Source of the DNA: Legionella rowbothamii
GTDB taxonomy: Bacteria; Pseudomonadota; Gammaproteobacteria; Legionellales; Legionellaceae
Reading direction: 5' to 3'
Assembly (NCBI RefSeq): GCF_900639985.1
Contig: NZ_CAAAIM010000010.1
Span: forward strand, 1 to 64,000
Length of the DNA: 64,000 bases
Shown piece after piece: positions 46,781 through 56,103 of the stretch (positions within the stretch are counted from its first letter, which is position 1; each line of letters begins with the position of its first letter). The notes under the pieces were generated by a model that did no database searches, was not told where the DNA came from, and worked only from the letters and a program-made list of their open reading frames with translations. The position numbers were made by a program, and so were the translations under genes.

Positions 46781-48820
46781 TTATCTTGATTCTTTAGGGG
46801 TATAAGCGGGTTTTCCTTTTGCATCGGGATAGCTCTCTTTGCATTGCGGATAAGCGCTACAGGACCACCAAAATCCTTTTTTCCCAGGGCGTCGAACAAG
46901 TCCTTTGCCACACACTGAGCAGCTGTATTGATTGGAAATGGTCAGCGCGTTTTTAGTTCCTGAGATGCGAATGGCTGTACCATTCGCTTTTTTTACCCAT
47001 TCCCTTACAAATAGGGTTTGCCTTTCAATGAATCCCATAGATAGGGTTTCATCCTCTTCCATGTCTTTTAAAATACGCTCATTAATGGCGGTTAGAATTG
47101 GGCTTTTGACCACTTCGGGAAGTGCATCAATGATGCTTTTTCCTAATGAAGTACTGATAATAGTTCGCCCTTTTGTTTCCAAAAAATCACGACGTTTTAA
47201 TTCTGAAATAATGGATGCACGAGTTGCTGATGTGCCAATTCCATCACCCTCTTTGAGCATTTTTTTATGTTCTTCTCCTACGATATATCTATGGATGTTT
47301 TCCATCGCTCGTTGCAGGGTCCCTTCAGTGAGTCGACCTGGTGGCTTGGTTTTGGTATCGATTCGTGTGGCTTTTAAGCATGTCGCAGCCTCATTTACCC
47401 TCATTGCAGGCAGGTTTTGGTGTTCATTAGTCCCTACGGTTTCTTCTTCATCTACAACGGCATACACATCTCGCCAGCCGTTATGAATAATGGTTGTTCC
47501 AGAGGTTTTAAAGGTCATACCATTCACTTCAATGTGAACTGTGGTGCTAAGGTATTCATGCACGGGGTAGAATTGGGCAAGATAGGCGCGGACAATTAAA
47601 TCATAAACAACTCGTTCTTTTTCATTTAATCTGGAGCTGTTGCCTAGATGCTGAGTTGGGATAATTCCATAATGCGCCCCTACTTTGCTGTCATCCCAGG
47701 TGTTTGATTTAATGGACGTATCACACCGTTCAATAAGCGCAGTCAACTCAGGATTAACCTGTTTTAGAGCCTCTAAAACCTTTGGTGCATCATTGAGTTG
47801 GGATTCGGGTAAAAACCCACAATCGGTTCTAGGGTAGCTTGTGAGTTTGTGCGTCTCATATAAGGATTGGCAGGCATCAAGTACTTCAGAAGCTGTATAG
47901 CCCCATTTTTGGGAGGCACTTAGGGTAATATCGGATAGAGAGTAAGCGCGGGGATGGTTTTTCTTCTTTGGTTCTTTGGTGTATTGGGTAATTAATCCCG
48001 AGTAGCCTGTCACTTGACTAAGGATTTGATTGGCAATATCAGGATCAATCAAACGACCTTCAGAATCTAAACCTTGCTGATGTTCATCTGCATGAAAGGT
48101 CGCTAAAAAGGCATGGTTTTCAACCTGGAACGCAGCCTTGATGGTATGATAATCCTTTGATTTAAAGGCCTCAATTTCTCGGTCCCTGGCAACAACCAAG
48201 GCCAGGGTCGGTGTTTGTACGCGTCCCACCGTCAGTAAAGTATTACACCCGCCACGCTGAGCACTTAAGGTATAAGCACGACTTAAATTCATGCCAATTA
48301 ACCAATCCGCACGGCTTCGACTGAGTGCGGCCAGACTTAATCCTTTATAGTGTGCATTGTCTTTCATGGACGAGAATCCGCGTTGCAACGAGATGGAATC
48401 ATGAGCAGACACCCAAAAACGAACTACAGGCTTTTGGTTATTGAAGTATTCTAAGATTTCATCAATCAAGAGCTGCCCTTCCCTGTCGGAGTCTCCAGCA
48501 TTAACAATGAGCTGTGCCTCTTTGAGCAATTGCCCAATGATTTTAAGTTGTTTTTTGGCCTCATCTTTTGGTTTTATAATCCAGGTTGCTGGGATGATGG
48601 GCAGTTCATCAACTCGCCATATTTTTTTATCGGTTTTAGGATGCCTTGGAACGTCGTTGGCGGTGTACTCATCAGGCTCAGCACATTCCAGCATGTGGCC
48701 AAAACACCAGGTGATTTTATCAGTGCCACATTCAATATAGCCCTCCCCTTTACCCGTTAGTCCAAGCTCTTGGGCTAGCGCACTAGCCACGGATGGTTTT
48801 TCTGCAATAAATAAACGCAT
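46781..48820 (-). CDS. traE: Type IA DNA topoisomerase TraE (TopB-like)
   Basis: A 679-residue topoisomerase III-like enzyme that relaxes or decatenates DNA during transfer. The Toprim domain starts with LFIAEKPSVASALA and has the acidic DSDREGQ; the catalytic Tyr is in TSYPRTD. A C-terminal zinc ribbon follows (CSVCGKGLVRRPGKKGFWW, then CSAYPQC). It overlaps neither neighbour: it follows traF by 13 bases. In RP4 traE is similarly placed and is dispensable. Confidence 0.93.
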   Translation of the reverse strand: MRLFIAEKPSVASALAQELGLTGKGEGYIECGTDKITWCFGHMLECAEPDEYTANDVPRHPKTDKKIWRVDELPIIPATWIIKPKDEAKKQLKIIGQLLKEAQLIVNAGDSDREGQLLIDEILEYFNNQKPVVRFWVSAHDSISLQRGFSSMKDNAHYKGLSLAALSRSRADWLIGMNLSRAYTLSAQRGGCNTLLTVGRVQTPTLALVVARDREIEAFKSKDYHTIKAAFQVENHAFLATFHADEHQQGLDSEGRLIDPDIANQILSQVTGYSGLITQYTKEPKKKNHPRAYSLSDITLSASQKWGYTASEVLDACQSLYETHKLTSYPRTDCGFLPESQLNDAPKVLEALKQVNPELTALIERCDTSIKSNTWDDSKVGAHYGIIPTQHLGNSSRLNEKERVVYDLIVRAYLAQFYPVHEYLSTTVHIEVNGMTFKTSGTTIIHNGWRDVYAVVDEEETVGTNEHQNLPAMRVNEAATCLKATRIDTKTKPPGRLTEGTLQRAMENIHRYIVGEEHKKMLKEGDGIGTSATRASIISELKRRDFLETKGRTIISTSLGKSIIDALPEVVKSPILTAINERILKDMEEDETLSMGFIERQTLFVREWVKKANGTAIRISGTKNALTISNQYSCSVCGKGLVRRPGKKGFWWSCSAYPQCKESYPDAKGKPAYTPKESR

Positions 48821-48833
48821 GGTTTGTTCCTTT

Positions 48834-49382
48834 TTAAGAAGTAGATCCCCAAGTGAGGATGGGCGAAATAACCGCCTTAACCTGAGAACGCTTTATGAGG
48901 CCAAAATACCGCGCATCAAAGGACAGATCGTTTTGGTCGGTCATCAGCAGTAATTCAGAATTCTTTAATGGGTATTGGCGAATAGTCAGTTCGGGCAATG
49001 GCCGCCCCTGCTCATCTGTTGGATACGGAACACTATGTTCTACGAACCGATTGTTTACCCAGACACCCCATGGATTGATGGATACGACATCATTGTGCGA
49101 AGCTAGAACACGTTTCATCATGTAACCAAAGCCACCAGAACAAAAACCAGAATGGATATATCCCCGTTTTAATGCCTTTTGGAAGATGGTTTTTTGTGGT
49201 GGACAAAATAGAACGTACTCTCCTTTTTGAATGGGGTGTTTGGTTATCCAATAAAGGCCTAGTGGAATACTTCTGGAGGTATTAAACCGAGCGCCACTGA
49301 TAGTGAGAAGTCCAGTTAAAAAAATGAAGATTAAGCTTGCGATGGCCACCATCATGCTTGCTTTTTTTGCCAGTCGTTTCAT
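48834..49382 (-). CDS. traF: Pilin-cyclising peptidase TraF
   Basis: A 182-residue signal-peptidase-like serine protease anchored by an N-terminal helix. Catalytic residues align by number with RP4 TraF: Ser38 (SIPLGLYW), Lys90 (MMKRV) and Asp156. In RP4 it removes the C-terminal tail of the TrbC pilin and closes it head-to-tail. The substrate here would be the product of trbC at 60566, whose tail carries the iteron-encoded residues. It overlaps traG by four bases. Confidence 0.92.
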   Translation of the reverse strand: MKRLAKKASMMVAIASLIFIFLTGLLTISGARFNTSRSIPLGLYWITKHPIQKGEYVLFCPPQKTIFQKALKRGYIHSGFCSGGFGYMMKRVLASHNDVVSINPWGVWVNNRFVEHSVPYPTDEQGRPLPELTIRQYPLKNSELLLMTDQNDLSFDARYFGLIKRSQVKAVISPILTWGSTS

Positions 49383-51310
49383 AAATGAATTACCTCATTT
49401 GTACTAAGACTATGACGCAAGGTATCGCTTATTGCGGGAGGGGCAAGGGCTGCACGAGCAGTAAAAACAGGATCTTTAAAGTACAAAGGCTGTTTACCAT
49501 AAATCATAGGAAATCCGGCCATATAAACCACCATGTCCCCCGCCTGCTCAATCAGACCCATTGAATTTTTTTTAGGTCCAGGAAGGCGTAAACATTCATC
49601 GGCAGTTAATAATGGACGTTGTACTTCGGCAATAGTGCGTGATACCTGACTTAACATAAGTTCCGCACGTCGGCCGCTGGTGGTGATTTGCTCTTTAATC
49701 ACGGTTGTAAGTCCCGTGAGTTTTGATAAATGCTCTGCAGTTTCAAGGCGGTTTGGAGGAAATGCATTTTGAATGTGGCAGTTAGAGGTAATGGTTTCAT
49801 CAGGACCATAACCCCTCTCACGGCTTTTGAGTTGATTAATGTCCTGGCAAATCAGATAAAATTTAATGCCGTAGCCTGCAACAAAGGCAAGAGACTCTTG
49901 CAGAATATCGAGTTTTCCAAGGCTTGGAAATTCATCAATCATGCCTAAGAGTCGGTGTTTGTAGGTTTTTTTGGTACGCACCGTGTGTGATGGTTCAGGA
50001 CGCAGAGTACAGCGCACTAAAAATCGTTGCCAGAATGAGGTTTCAGGAAGGAAGCGCTCAAACTCCATTTTATCTGCCAGTAAACGTACGCTCATATTGA
50101 TGAGTACGCGAACTAGCGGCTGCAAACGTGCCTTATCGTTTGGTTGGGTGACAATATAAAGGCTTACAGGTTGGTCATGGTTCATTAAGTCTTTGATGCT
50201 AAAATCAGATGCGCTAACATTTCGTGCAACAACCGGATCGCGATAAAGCGACAGATAGGATTTTAAGGTCGATAATACTGAGCCGGCTTCTTCTTCAGGC
50301 CGGTCAATCATGTCTCTAGCGGCTGCATGAATGACGGGGTGAGTGGCGTTATTTTGATGGGGATATTGCGTCATTTCTTTCAATAAATCTGAAACGCTGA
50401 GATGGGTATCCGCCAACATGCGGTCGATGTTTGGGAAATGTGCAGGAATTGCCTCATTTTTTAGTTTGTATAAGGCATGAAGAATGAGACCAACTAATAA
50501 GGCTTGAGAGGTTTTTTGCCAATGAGACTCAAGGCCTTTGCCATCAGGATCAACAATCAACGTTGCTAAATTTTGGACATCACCCACTTCATATTCTGTC
50601 CCAATTCGAATTTCATCCAAAGGATTCCAGCGGGCAGAACCCTTTAAAGAAGCAGGCTCAAAGAGAATGACTTTATTATTCGCGTGATTTTTTCGCCATC
50701 CTGCGGTCATCGCCCAAAGCTCCCCTTTTAAATCGGTAATGAGTGCGCTGTGAGGCCATGACAGTAAAGTAGGCAAAACTAACCCCAGTCCTTTTCCTGA
50801 GCGAGTCGGGGCATAAGTCAAAATGTGCTCAGGTCCATTATGGCGTAAATAGTGGAGCTGGCCGTTTTTATCTTCCCAGGCTCCTACATAAACCCCTTCC
50901 TCGGCACCTAAAAGACCTGATTCAATAATGTCTTTTCGATTGGCCCACCGGGCTGAGCCATGCAAATGTGCATTGGTTGTTGATGAGTTTTGCGCCACCC
51001 GCTTCAACATGGCACACCCTATTAATCCAACCGCTGTGAGCATGGCACCCAGACTTCCAGCAATCGTGAACTGCTGGGGATAAAGTACATATCCTTGTTG
51101 CCACCAGGTAACAATCGACCAGGGTAGATAGACATGGTTCCATGAAGCACCTAAGGCGTCTTGATAATCAAAAAGATAAGCAAGGTATTGAGTGGCAGCT
51201 TGAAGGCCAGCCGCAAGGGAGGCGATTGCTAATAAGGGTATTGATTTGCTGAGTCGTGCTTGGTGATTCCCACCTTCTGGACCACTTTTATACTGGCTGT
51301 GTTGTCTCAT
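49379..51310 (-). CDS. traG: Coupling protein TraG (VirD4-type)
   Basis: A 643-residue membrane ATPase bringing the relaxosome to the mating channel. It has N-terminal membrane segments (about 25-45 and 75-115), then Walker A APTRSGKGLG and Walker B LLGMIDEFPSLG. The length matches RP4 TraG (635). The gene overlaps both neighbours by four bases, as is usual in this operon. Confidence 0.94.
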   Translation of the reverse strand: MRQHSQYKSGPEGGNHQARLSKSIPLLAIASLAAGLQAATQYLAYLFDYQDALGASWNHVYLPWSIVTWWQQGYVLYPQQFTIAGSLGAMLTAVGLIGCAMLKRVAQNSSTTNAHLHGSARWANRKDIIESGLLGAEEGVYVGAWEDKNGQLHYLRHNGPEHILTYAPTRSGKGLGLVLPTLLSWPHSALITDLKGELWAMTAGWRKNHANNKVILFEPASLKGSARWNPLDEIRIGTEYEVGDVQNLATLIVDPDGKGLESHWQKTSQALLVGLILHALYKLKNEAIPAHFPNIDRMLADTHLSVSDLLKEMTQYPHQNNATHPVIHAAARDMIDRPEEEAGSVLSTLKSYLSLYRDPVVARNVSASDFSIKDLMNHDQPVSLYIVTQPNDKARLQPLVRVLINMSVRLLADKMEFERFLPETSFWQRFLVRCTLRPEPSHTVRTKKTYKHRLLGMIDEFPSLGKLDILQESLAFVAGYGIKFYLICQDINQLKSRERGYGPDETITSNCHIQNAFPPNRLETAEHLSKLTGLTTVIKEQITTSGRRAELMLSQVSRTIAEVQRPLLTADECLRLPGPKKNSMGLIEQAGDMVVYMAGFPMIYGKQPLYFKDPVFTARAALAPPAISDTLRHSLSTNEVIHL

Positions 51311-51906
51311 GAAAAACCTCGCATCGGGTTTGATGTATAAAAGGCATCTAATGCCTTTAGTGCGTTACGATTGACGTAAACCGTCTCACGGTTAGTTGGT
51401 TTATTCAGCGGTTGCGGTACCGCTATGCTGGTATGAATGGCTCGTAGTGGTGCACTACCCGGTTGGGTCACGCCATAGGTTGGAAAACGCACCTCTAACC
51501 ATTGCCCCCATTTGGCTGCTTTTTTAATTAAATCTTCCCTATAAATCTGGTTGTATTTAGGGGTTCTGGAATGATAGTTGGCAGCCCGGGTCCATAAGTC
51601 TTGAGAGTCATGACGCAAATGCCCACGCAAGCGCCAAGCGGCTAAATCAAAGGAATAACAGCCTGGTTGTGCTACGTCGTCCGCGGTAATGCCGTACTTT
51701 TTTAAATCTTTAAGGTAGGTGGTATTAAATTGCATGGAGCCGACATCAAAGGTCCCATTGCTGTTTTTAACCCACTGTTTCGGCGTTCCCCCTTCTTTTT
51801 CAGCAACAGCCAGAACGATGTTCGCAGGCACTTCATATTTCACGGCAGCCATAATGGAGCACACCACGCGCTCTTCAATCTGTGGAGGTAAATCAATCGC
51901 TATCAT
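51307..51906 (-). CDS. trbN: Lytic transglycosylase TrbN
   Basis: A 199-residue peptidoglycan-degrading enzyme of the SLT/TrbN group, opening the wall for the channel. The catalytic Glu lies in VLAVAEKEGG, followed by the motif FDVGSMQFN. No obvious signal peptide is seen at the N-terminus, which is unusual for a periplasmic enzyme. trbM, which separates trbL and trbN in RP4, is missing: trbN overlaps trbL by four bases. Confidence 0.85.
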   Translation of the reverse strand: MIAIDLPPQIEERVVCSIMAAVKYEVPANIVLAVAEKEGGTPKQWVKNSNGTFDVGSMQFNTTYLKDLKKYGITADDVAQPGCYSFDLAAWRLRGHLRHDSQDLWTRAANYHSRTPKYNQIYREDLIKKAAKWGQWLEVRFPTYGVTQPGSAPLRAIHTSIAVPQPLNKPTNRETVYVNRNALKALDAFYTSNPMRGFS

Positions 51907-53327
51907 TCATCCCCCGCATCAATACGTGGAGATTGATTGACAAAATGAGCTACTTCTTCATTCTGACTGGCCAAACTCACAACGTTACCAGCACCTAGAC
52001 TGTCACCACTAAAATCAGGAGCGCTGTCATTACTGGCATCTTTTGGCATTTGAACAGTGTTCTCTCCACCTGAGCCGCTATCGTTCATGTCATTGATGGA
52101 TTGTGCTACCTGCCCACCAAAGGTTTCAGAAATCCGGGCGCAAGCGGACTCTTTCATGGAATCGAATTTATCTTTGACCGTTTGAGCTGCCCCTGATGCT
52201 AATTGAGATCCCATAAGCGCTGCCATTCGACTGGCACCTCCCATGGCACTTGCCAGGCTCCCACCTGAAAGTCCTGAGGAACTACCGCCTCCTGATGAAC
52301 TATCTGCCATAGTGCTTTGAGCGGCTTGAAACGCTGCTTTTAGGGCAGATCCTCCTCCTGCAGCGCTTGTAGCCGCACCCATTGCCGAAGCTGCAGCACC
52401 GGACGCCATGGCTCCGGCCATACCAGCAGCACCAAGGGCAGCCCCAAGCCCAAACCCACCCATACCGCCGCCACCGCCTCCTCCACCGCTTACAATGGCG
52501 GCTAATTTAGACGGGATTTTATCCATAAGAAGTAAGAGAATGATGGCCACGACTAACATCACCAGCAGTTCTTTAAAGGCCATGTCATTACCCATGGCGG
52601 CGTAATATTGATCGATAAAGGACTTGCCAATTCCGACTAAAAGAACCATGGCAAACATCTCTACACCTACGCCTAAAACCATCTTGTAATAACTAATCGC
52701 AATGTCCTGAGTCCAACGACCACCACCAAAACCTAATAAAAACACCCCACCATAGGCCAGAATCCATCCGGTAATCAGGATGATTAATAAATTGATACTG
52801 ACTAAGGCCAGCACGATAAGAATCACGGTGGCAATTAATAAGCCCACAGTGGATGTGGCGGGAGACCAAATGGATGATTTATCAACTACCTTGGATGCAA
52901 TATCAAAACCTATGTCAATAATTCCTGAAGGGGAGACCACTTTATTAAGTCCAGAGGCTTGTGATGCCATCATTCGACACGAATCCATAATGGCCGTTGC
53001 AATCGCAGGACCATTTCTTAGAATCCACAAGAAAAAACCCGTGGTTGCAAAAAAGCGTACGGTTTCAGCAAGAAATTCGCCAATATCCGCTTTTTTTAAA
53101 GCCATTAACCCGTAAGTCCATACCATACTGATTAAGGTTAATCCCCAAAATAACCAGGTGCCCAATTCAACCAGTCGCTTTCCCCACCCTGATGCAGTAT
53201 TTGCAAAACGTACAAGAATGCTGTCTAGGAGATCGGCGTTGTTTATTCCAAGAGATCCTGCATGTGCTGAGTGACACATCAGCGTCAAAAAACAGATGAA
53301 TACACTTGAGGCAAAAAATTTCTTCAT
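51903..53327 (-). CDS. trbL: Mating-channel inner-membrane protein TrbL (VirB6-like)
   Basis: A 474-residue polytopic protein. A signal peptide (about 1-24) is followed by several membrane helices (about 40-275) and then a glycine-rich and alanine-rich region (VSGGGGGGGGMGGFG) and a soluble acidic tail. This is the TrbL/VirB6 layout. I start at the ATG at 53325-53327, just after trbK; a longer frame runs to 53384 but covers trbK's end. Length is slightly below RP4 TrbL (528). Confidence 0.88.
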   Translation of the reverse strand: MKKFFASSVFICFLTLMCHSAHAGSLGINNADLLDSILVRFANTASGWGKRLVELGTWLFWGLTLISMVWTYGLMALKKADIGEFLAETVRFFATTGFFLWILRNGPAIATAIMDSCRMMASQASGLNKVVSPSGIIDIGFDIASKVVDKSSIWSPATSTVGLLIATVILIVLALVSINLLIILITGWILAYGGVFLLGFGGGRWTQDIAISYYKMVLGVGVEMFAMVLLVGIGKSFIDQYYAAMGNDMAFKELLVMLVVAIILLLLMDKIPSKLAAIVSGGGGGGGGMGGFGLGAALGAAGMAGAMASGAAASAMGAATSAAGGGSALKAAFQAAQSTMADSSSGGGSSSGLSGGSLASAMGGASRMAALMGSQLASGAAQTVKDKFDSMKESACARISETFGGQVAQSINDMNDSGSGGENTVQMPKDASNDSAPDFSGDSLGAGNVVSLASQNEEVAHFVNQSPRIDAGDE

Positions 53328-53331
53328 GCTC

Positions 53332-53523
53332 TTACCACTCCATCCCAGAACTTTTTTTAAAATTTCCCTGGCGAAAGCAGGCATCTGCTATGAGGGTTTG
53401 CTCGGCTTTAGAACGCCCTGTTGGAGAGTCCTTGCACGTCAGTTCTGCTGTGGGTTTTGGTGGTTGGTCACAGCCTGTGAGTAGTCCAACCAATAACCAC
53501 GCCATTAAGTGTGATTGATTCAT
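53332..53523 (-). CDS. trbK: Entry-exclusion lipoprotein TrbK
   Basis: A 63-residue lipoprotein. The lipobox is LLTGC (Cys18). RP4 TrbK, a 69-residue lipoprotein at the same position, blocks entry of a second plasmid of the same type. The last residues (FRQGNFKKSSGMEW) nearly repeat the C-terminus of TrbJ. I start at the ATG at 53521-53523 with GGAG seven bases upstream; the frame extends to 53664 through trbJ's end. Confidence 0.82.
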   Translation of the reverse strand: MNQSHLMAWLLVGLLTGCDQPPKPTAELTCKDSPTGRSKAEQTLIADACFRQGNFKKSSGMEW

Positions 53524-53551
53524 GTTTATGCTCCTTTTGAATGTCAGTGAA

Positions 53552-54292
53552 TTACCAGGTTTTTCCTGAACTTTTTTTAAAATTCCCTTGGCGGAAGCGC
53601 TCATCTCCTGCAGCCTGTATCGCTTCTTTATCTGCGATGGCCGCAAGGCGTGTCGCTTGGGCATTTTGCTCTGCCACCATTAATCCTCGAATTTGCAGTA
53701 GTTGGTTTGTTTCAGCGCTCGCCAATTGGTTTGCCGCTTGAAGGGCTGCCATTTGCCCTGGGGCACCTTGTGCTTGTTCTTGTAAACGAGTCAATTGACG
53801 TGCATCAGATTTCATGGCTACTTCTTGAAGTTCTAAGCCCCGTAACATGGCGTCATTGGCTCGTTTTTGAGCTTCTGAGGCATTTGCTTCTTGTTGCAGC
53901 AACGCATTAAGCTCTGCTTCACTGCATTGTCCTCCATTAAAACAAGGCATGTTTCGGTAATGATTCTCGTCCTGGTATCGGGATAAATATTCATTCATGC
54001 CGCCTGCTTGCTGTTTGTAATAGTTCAGCGTATCTATGGAGTTGACTAGGTTATCCATGGTGTTGGTGGCTTCATCCCAGGTGAATTTATCCAGATTTTT
54101 AGTATTTTCTAACATGTTTTCATATTGGCTTAATTGCGTTTTATATTGTTGAAGTTGTTGTGATGTCTGAGTCACGCTTTCAAGTAAATTAGTAAAATCA
54201 ATGACTGGTAAATTCGCATAGACCGCTTGAACCAAGATGGTCGCGGTAACTGATGTCCTAACCGTTAAAGAGAGTATTTTTTGAATCAACAT
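53552..54292 (-). CDS. trbJ: Periplasmic transfer protein TrbJ (VirB5-like)
   Basis: A 246-residue exported helical protein, close to RP4 TrbJ (258). A signal peptide (about 1-25) precedes long heptad-bearing helices (LLESVTQTSQQLQQYKTQLSQ). VirB5-like proteins sit at the pilus tip. The C-terminus FRQGNFKKSSGKTW matches the end of TrbK, the next gene. GGAG lies nine bases before the ATG. Confidence 0.9.
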   Translation of the reverse strand: MLIQKILSLTVRTSVTATILVQAVYANLPVIDFTNLLESVTQTSQQLQQYKTQLSQYENMLENTKNLDKFTWDEATNTMDNLVNSIDTLNYYKQQAGGMNEYLSRYQDENHYRNMPCFNGGQCSEAELNALLQQEANASEAQKRANDAMLRGLELQEVAMKSDARQLTRLQEQAQGAPGQMAALQAANQLASAETNQLLQIRGLMVAEQNAQATRLAAIADKEAIQAAGDERFRQGNFKKSSGKTW

Positions 54293-54310
54293 GGTGCTAT
54301 CTCCTTAATG

Positions 54311-55663
54311 CTAATAATCAAATGATTGATAAGGTTTGGTGAAGGTCATGTCTTTGACCACGATGACATTAAATTCATAGCCTGGACGAATCTTAAGGCT
54401 TGGCGCTATATTTAAGTTTTTCGCGATCATTTGGGATGTAACCTGCCCTAATTCCTGGCCTAATGCGGCACTCATCACAGAGCCTGCAGTGGGTTGAGCG
54501 GGTTGGCCAAAGGCCCCCGTCTGTGTTGGGTTTTGGCTGTAGGTGATGCCAGCAACAACACCTGACATGAGTAAAGCCGAGCCAAATAAACGCACGTAAT
54601 GGTTATTTACCTGGTCATGAAATCCTGCATAACCTGCACTATCGCCACCCGGCATGGAACCTATATCTAATGCTTTGCCATCAGGAAAAATCAAGCGCTG
54701 CCAGGCAATCAACACGGAGTTTTGCCCATAGGACACTTCATTTGAATACATCCCTATGAGGCGTGTTCCTTGCGGGAACAATAAGTATTTACCAGTGGCA
54801 GTGTCATAGACATTTTGCGAGACTTGACCAATGATTTGCCCCGATAAATCAGGTTTGACACCACTAATCATTATTCCGGGAATCACAGCCCCTGCTCTCA
54901 AAACAAAAGGTGTACTCGGTGCCTCCACTGTAGAGTGAAGCTCCCATCGGTCGGAAAGATCACTTAAATTTTGCGATGGGTTTTGAATCAGATGCATCCC
55001 CGCATCCCCCTCATGGCCTCCCATAGCTGCGCGTATTTGCTGTAATCGTGCTTGATATGAAGCAGTAGGATCTCCTGAATTAAGAAGTTCCATTTGACGT
55101 TTAAGGGCTGCCAGTTTTGACTGGGCATCATCCCCTGCATGTTGCGTTTTGAACGTTGATGCAGTGCTCAGTTGATCGGGAAGTGGGATGCTCATTTTTG
55201 CTTTTACCGCATCCTCAAATTGTTCCAACTTTGCCATCTTGATGCGATCGAGATCGGGTGAGGTCAGCTCACCAGAACGACTCGTTTTTGGACGTAAAAT
55301 AGGAGGTTTATTACGGATAACGGGTGGGTTATCTGGATTATCGACTAAGGCCACAGGCAGTGCCAGGCTGGTATTCACCTTCTCAATCGGTTTGGCGGGC
55401 ATAATAATGCCTCCTGCACGCCCTGCTACAATCTCAGCTGCCATTAATGAAGAATCCATATGGCGCTCTACAGGAATGGGATCTTGCTTTGTTGGGTGTT
55501 GTTGATTGGCGCGCTTCATGGCGACGAAGGCAATGATGAGTACAAACAGCGCAAAAGCGGCGATAACAAGGATTAGAGGAAGATTATTGACTCGACGTAC
55601 CCCGTTTTGGTTTAAAGTTCCAGGGGATGCATTAGGTAACATCAGATCATCATTTTTTTTCAT
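54311..55663 (-). CDS. trbI: Mating-channel protein TrbI (VirB10-like)
   Basis: A 450-residue protein spanning the envelope. It has a short cytosolic start, one membrane helix (about 32-52), a proline-rich periplasmic region, and the C-terminal beta-barrel-like VirB10 domain (IPGIMISGVKPDLSGQIIGQVSQNVYDT..., LLFPQGTRLIGMY). I start at the ATG at 55661-55663, ten bases after GGAG; the frame extends to 55687. Confidence 0.93.
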   Translation of the reverse strand: MKKNDDLMLPNASPGTLNQNGVRRVNNLPLILVIAAFALFVLIIAFVAMKRANQQHPTKQDPIPVERHMDSSLMAAEIVAGRAGGIIMPAKPIEKVNTSLALPVALVDNPDNPPVIRNKPPILRPKTSRSGELTSPDLDRIKMAKLEQFEDAVKAKMSIPLPDQLSTASTFKTQHAGDDAQSKLAALKRQMELLNSGDPTASYQARLQQIRAAMGGHEGDAGMHLIQNPSQNLSDLSDRWELHSTVEAPSTPFVLRAGAVIPGIMISGVKPDLSGQIIGQVSQNVYDTATGKYLLFPQGTRLIGMYSNEVSYGQNSVLIAWQRLIFPDGKALDIGSMPGGDSAGYAGFHDQVNNHYVRLFGSALLMSGVVAGITYSQNPTQTGAFGQPAQPTAGSVMSAALGQELGQVTSQMIAKNLNIAPSLKIRPGYEFNVIVVKDMTFTKPYQSFDY

Positions 55664-55668
55664 GGTGT

Positions 55669-56103
55669 TTACTCCTTTCGAACCCAAAACCCTAAAGGGG
55701 TCAATGTGCCGTTTTTAATTTTATAAGCGCGGCTAAGAGACTGTTGCCCCACTATGAGGGTGACTCGATATAAGGTTCCTTTGATGGGCTCATCGACTAA
55801 GTAGTACAAAGCCACATTTTGTGATCCTTGAGAGCTTGCTCCATGACTTGATGATTCATTGATGCTGTAGCCTTTTTGTCGTAAGCCTTCAATGAGCGAC
55901 ACACCAAAAGAGTCTTTAACGGACTGTTTGATATGAAACCGGGTTCGGGCCGGAGGATAAAGAGCAAGCAAACGATTGATGCAATCTTTGGTTATTGCTT
56001 TATTTAGGGTCACTGGAGTTGTAGTAAAGCTCCCTTGTTGGACTGTGGCACATCCTAAAAGATTTAAAGTAAGCAGCAGGATAAAGGGTAGTTTGAATCT
56101 CAT
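55669..56103 (-). CDS. trbH: Lipoprotein TrbH
   Basis: A 144-residue lipoprotein with lipobox LLGC (Cys18). It occupies the trbH position and is close to RP4 TrbH in length (160). It probably plays the part of a VirB7-like pilot in the outer-membrane core. It overlaps trbG by one base. Assigned by position and lipobox. Confidence 0.83.
   Translation of the reverse strand: MRFKLPFILLLTLNLLGCATVQQGSFTTTPVTLNKAITKDCINRLLALYPPARTRFHIKQSVKDSFGVSLIEGLRQKGYSINESSSHGASSQGSQNVALYYLVDEPIKGTLYRVTLIVGQQSLSRAYKIKNGTLTPLGFWVRKE

Noticed and set aside
46932..47486. 184-codon ORF opposite traE
   Set aside because: Serine/valine-rich antisense frame of a gene with complete topoisomerase motifs.
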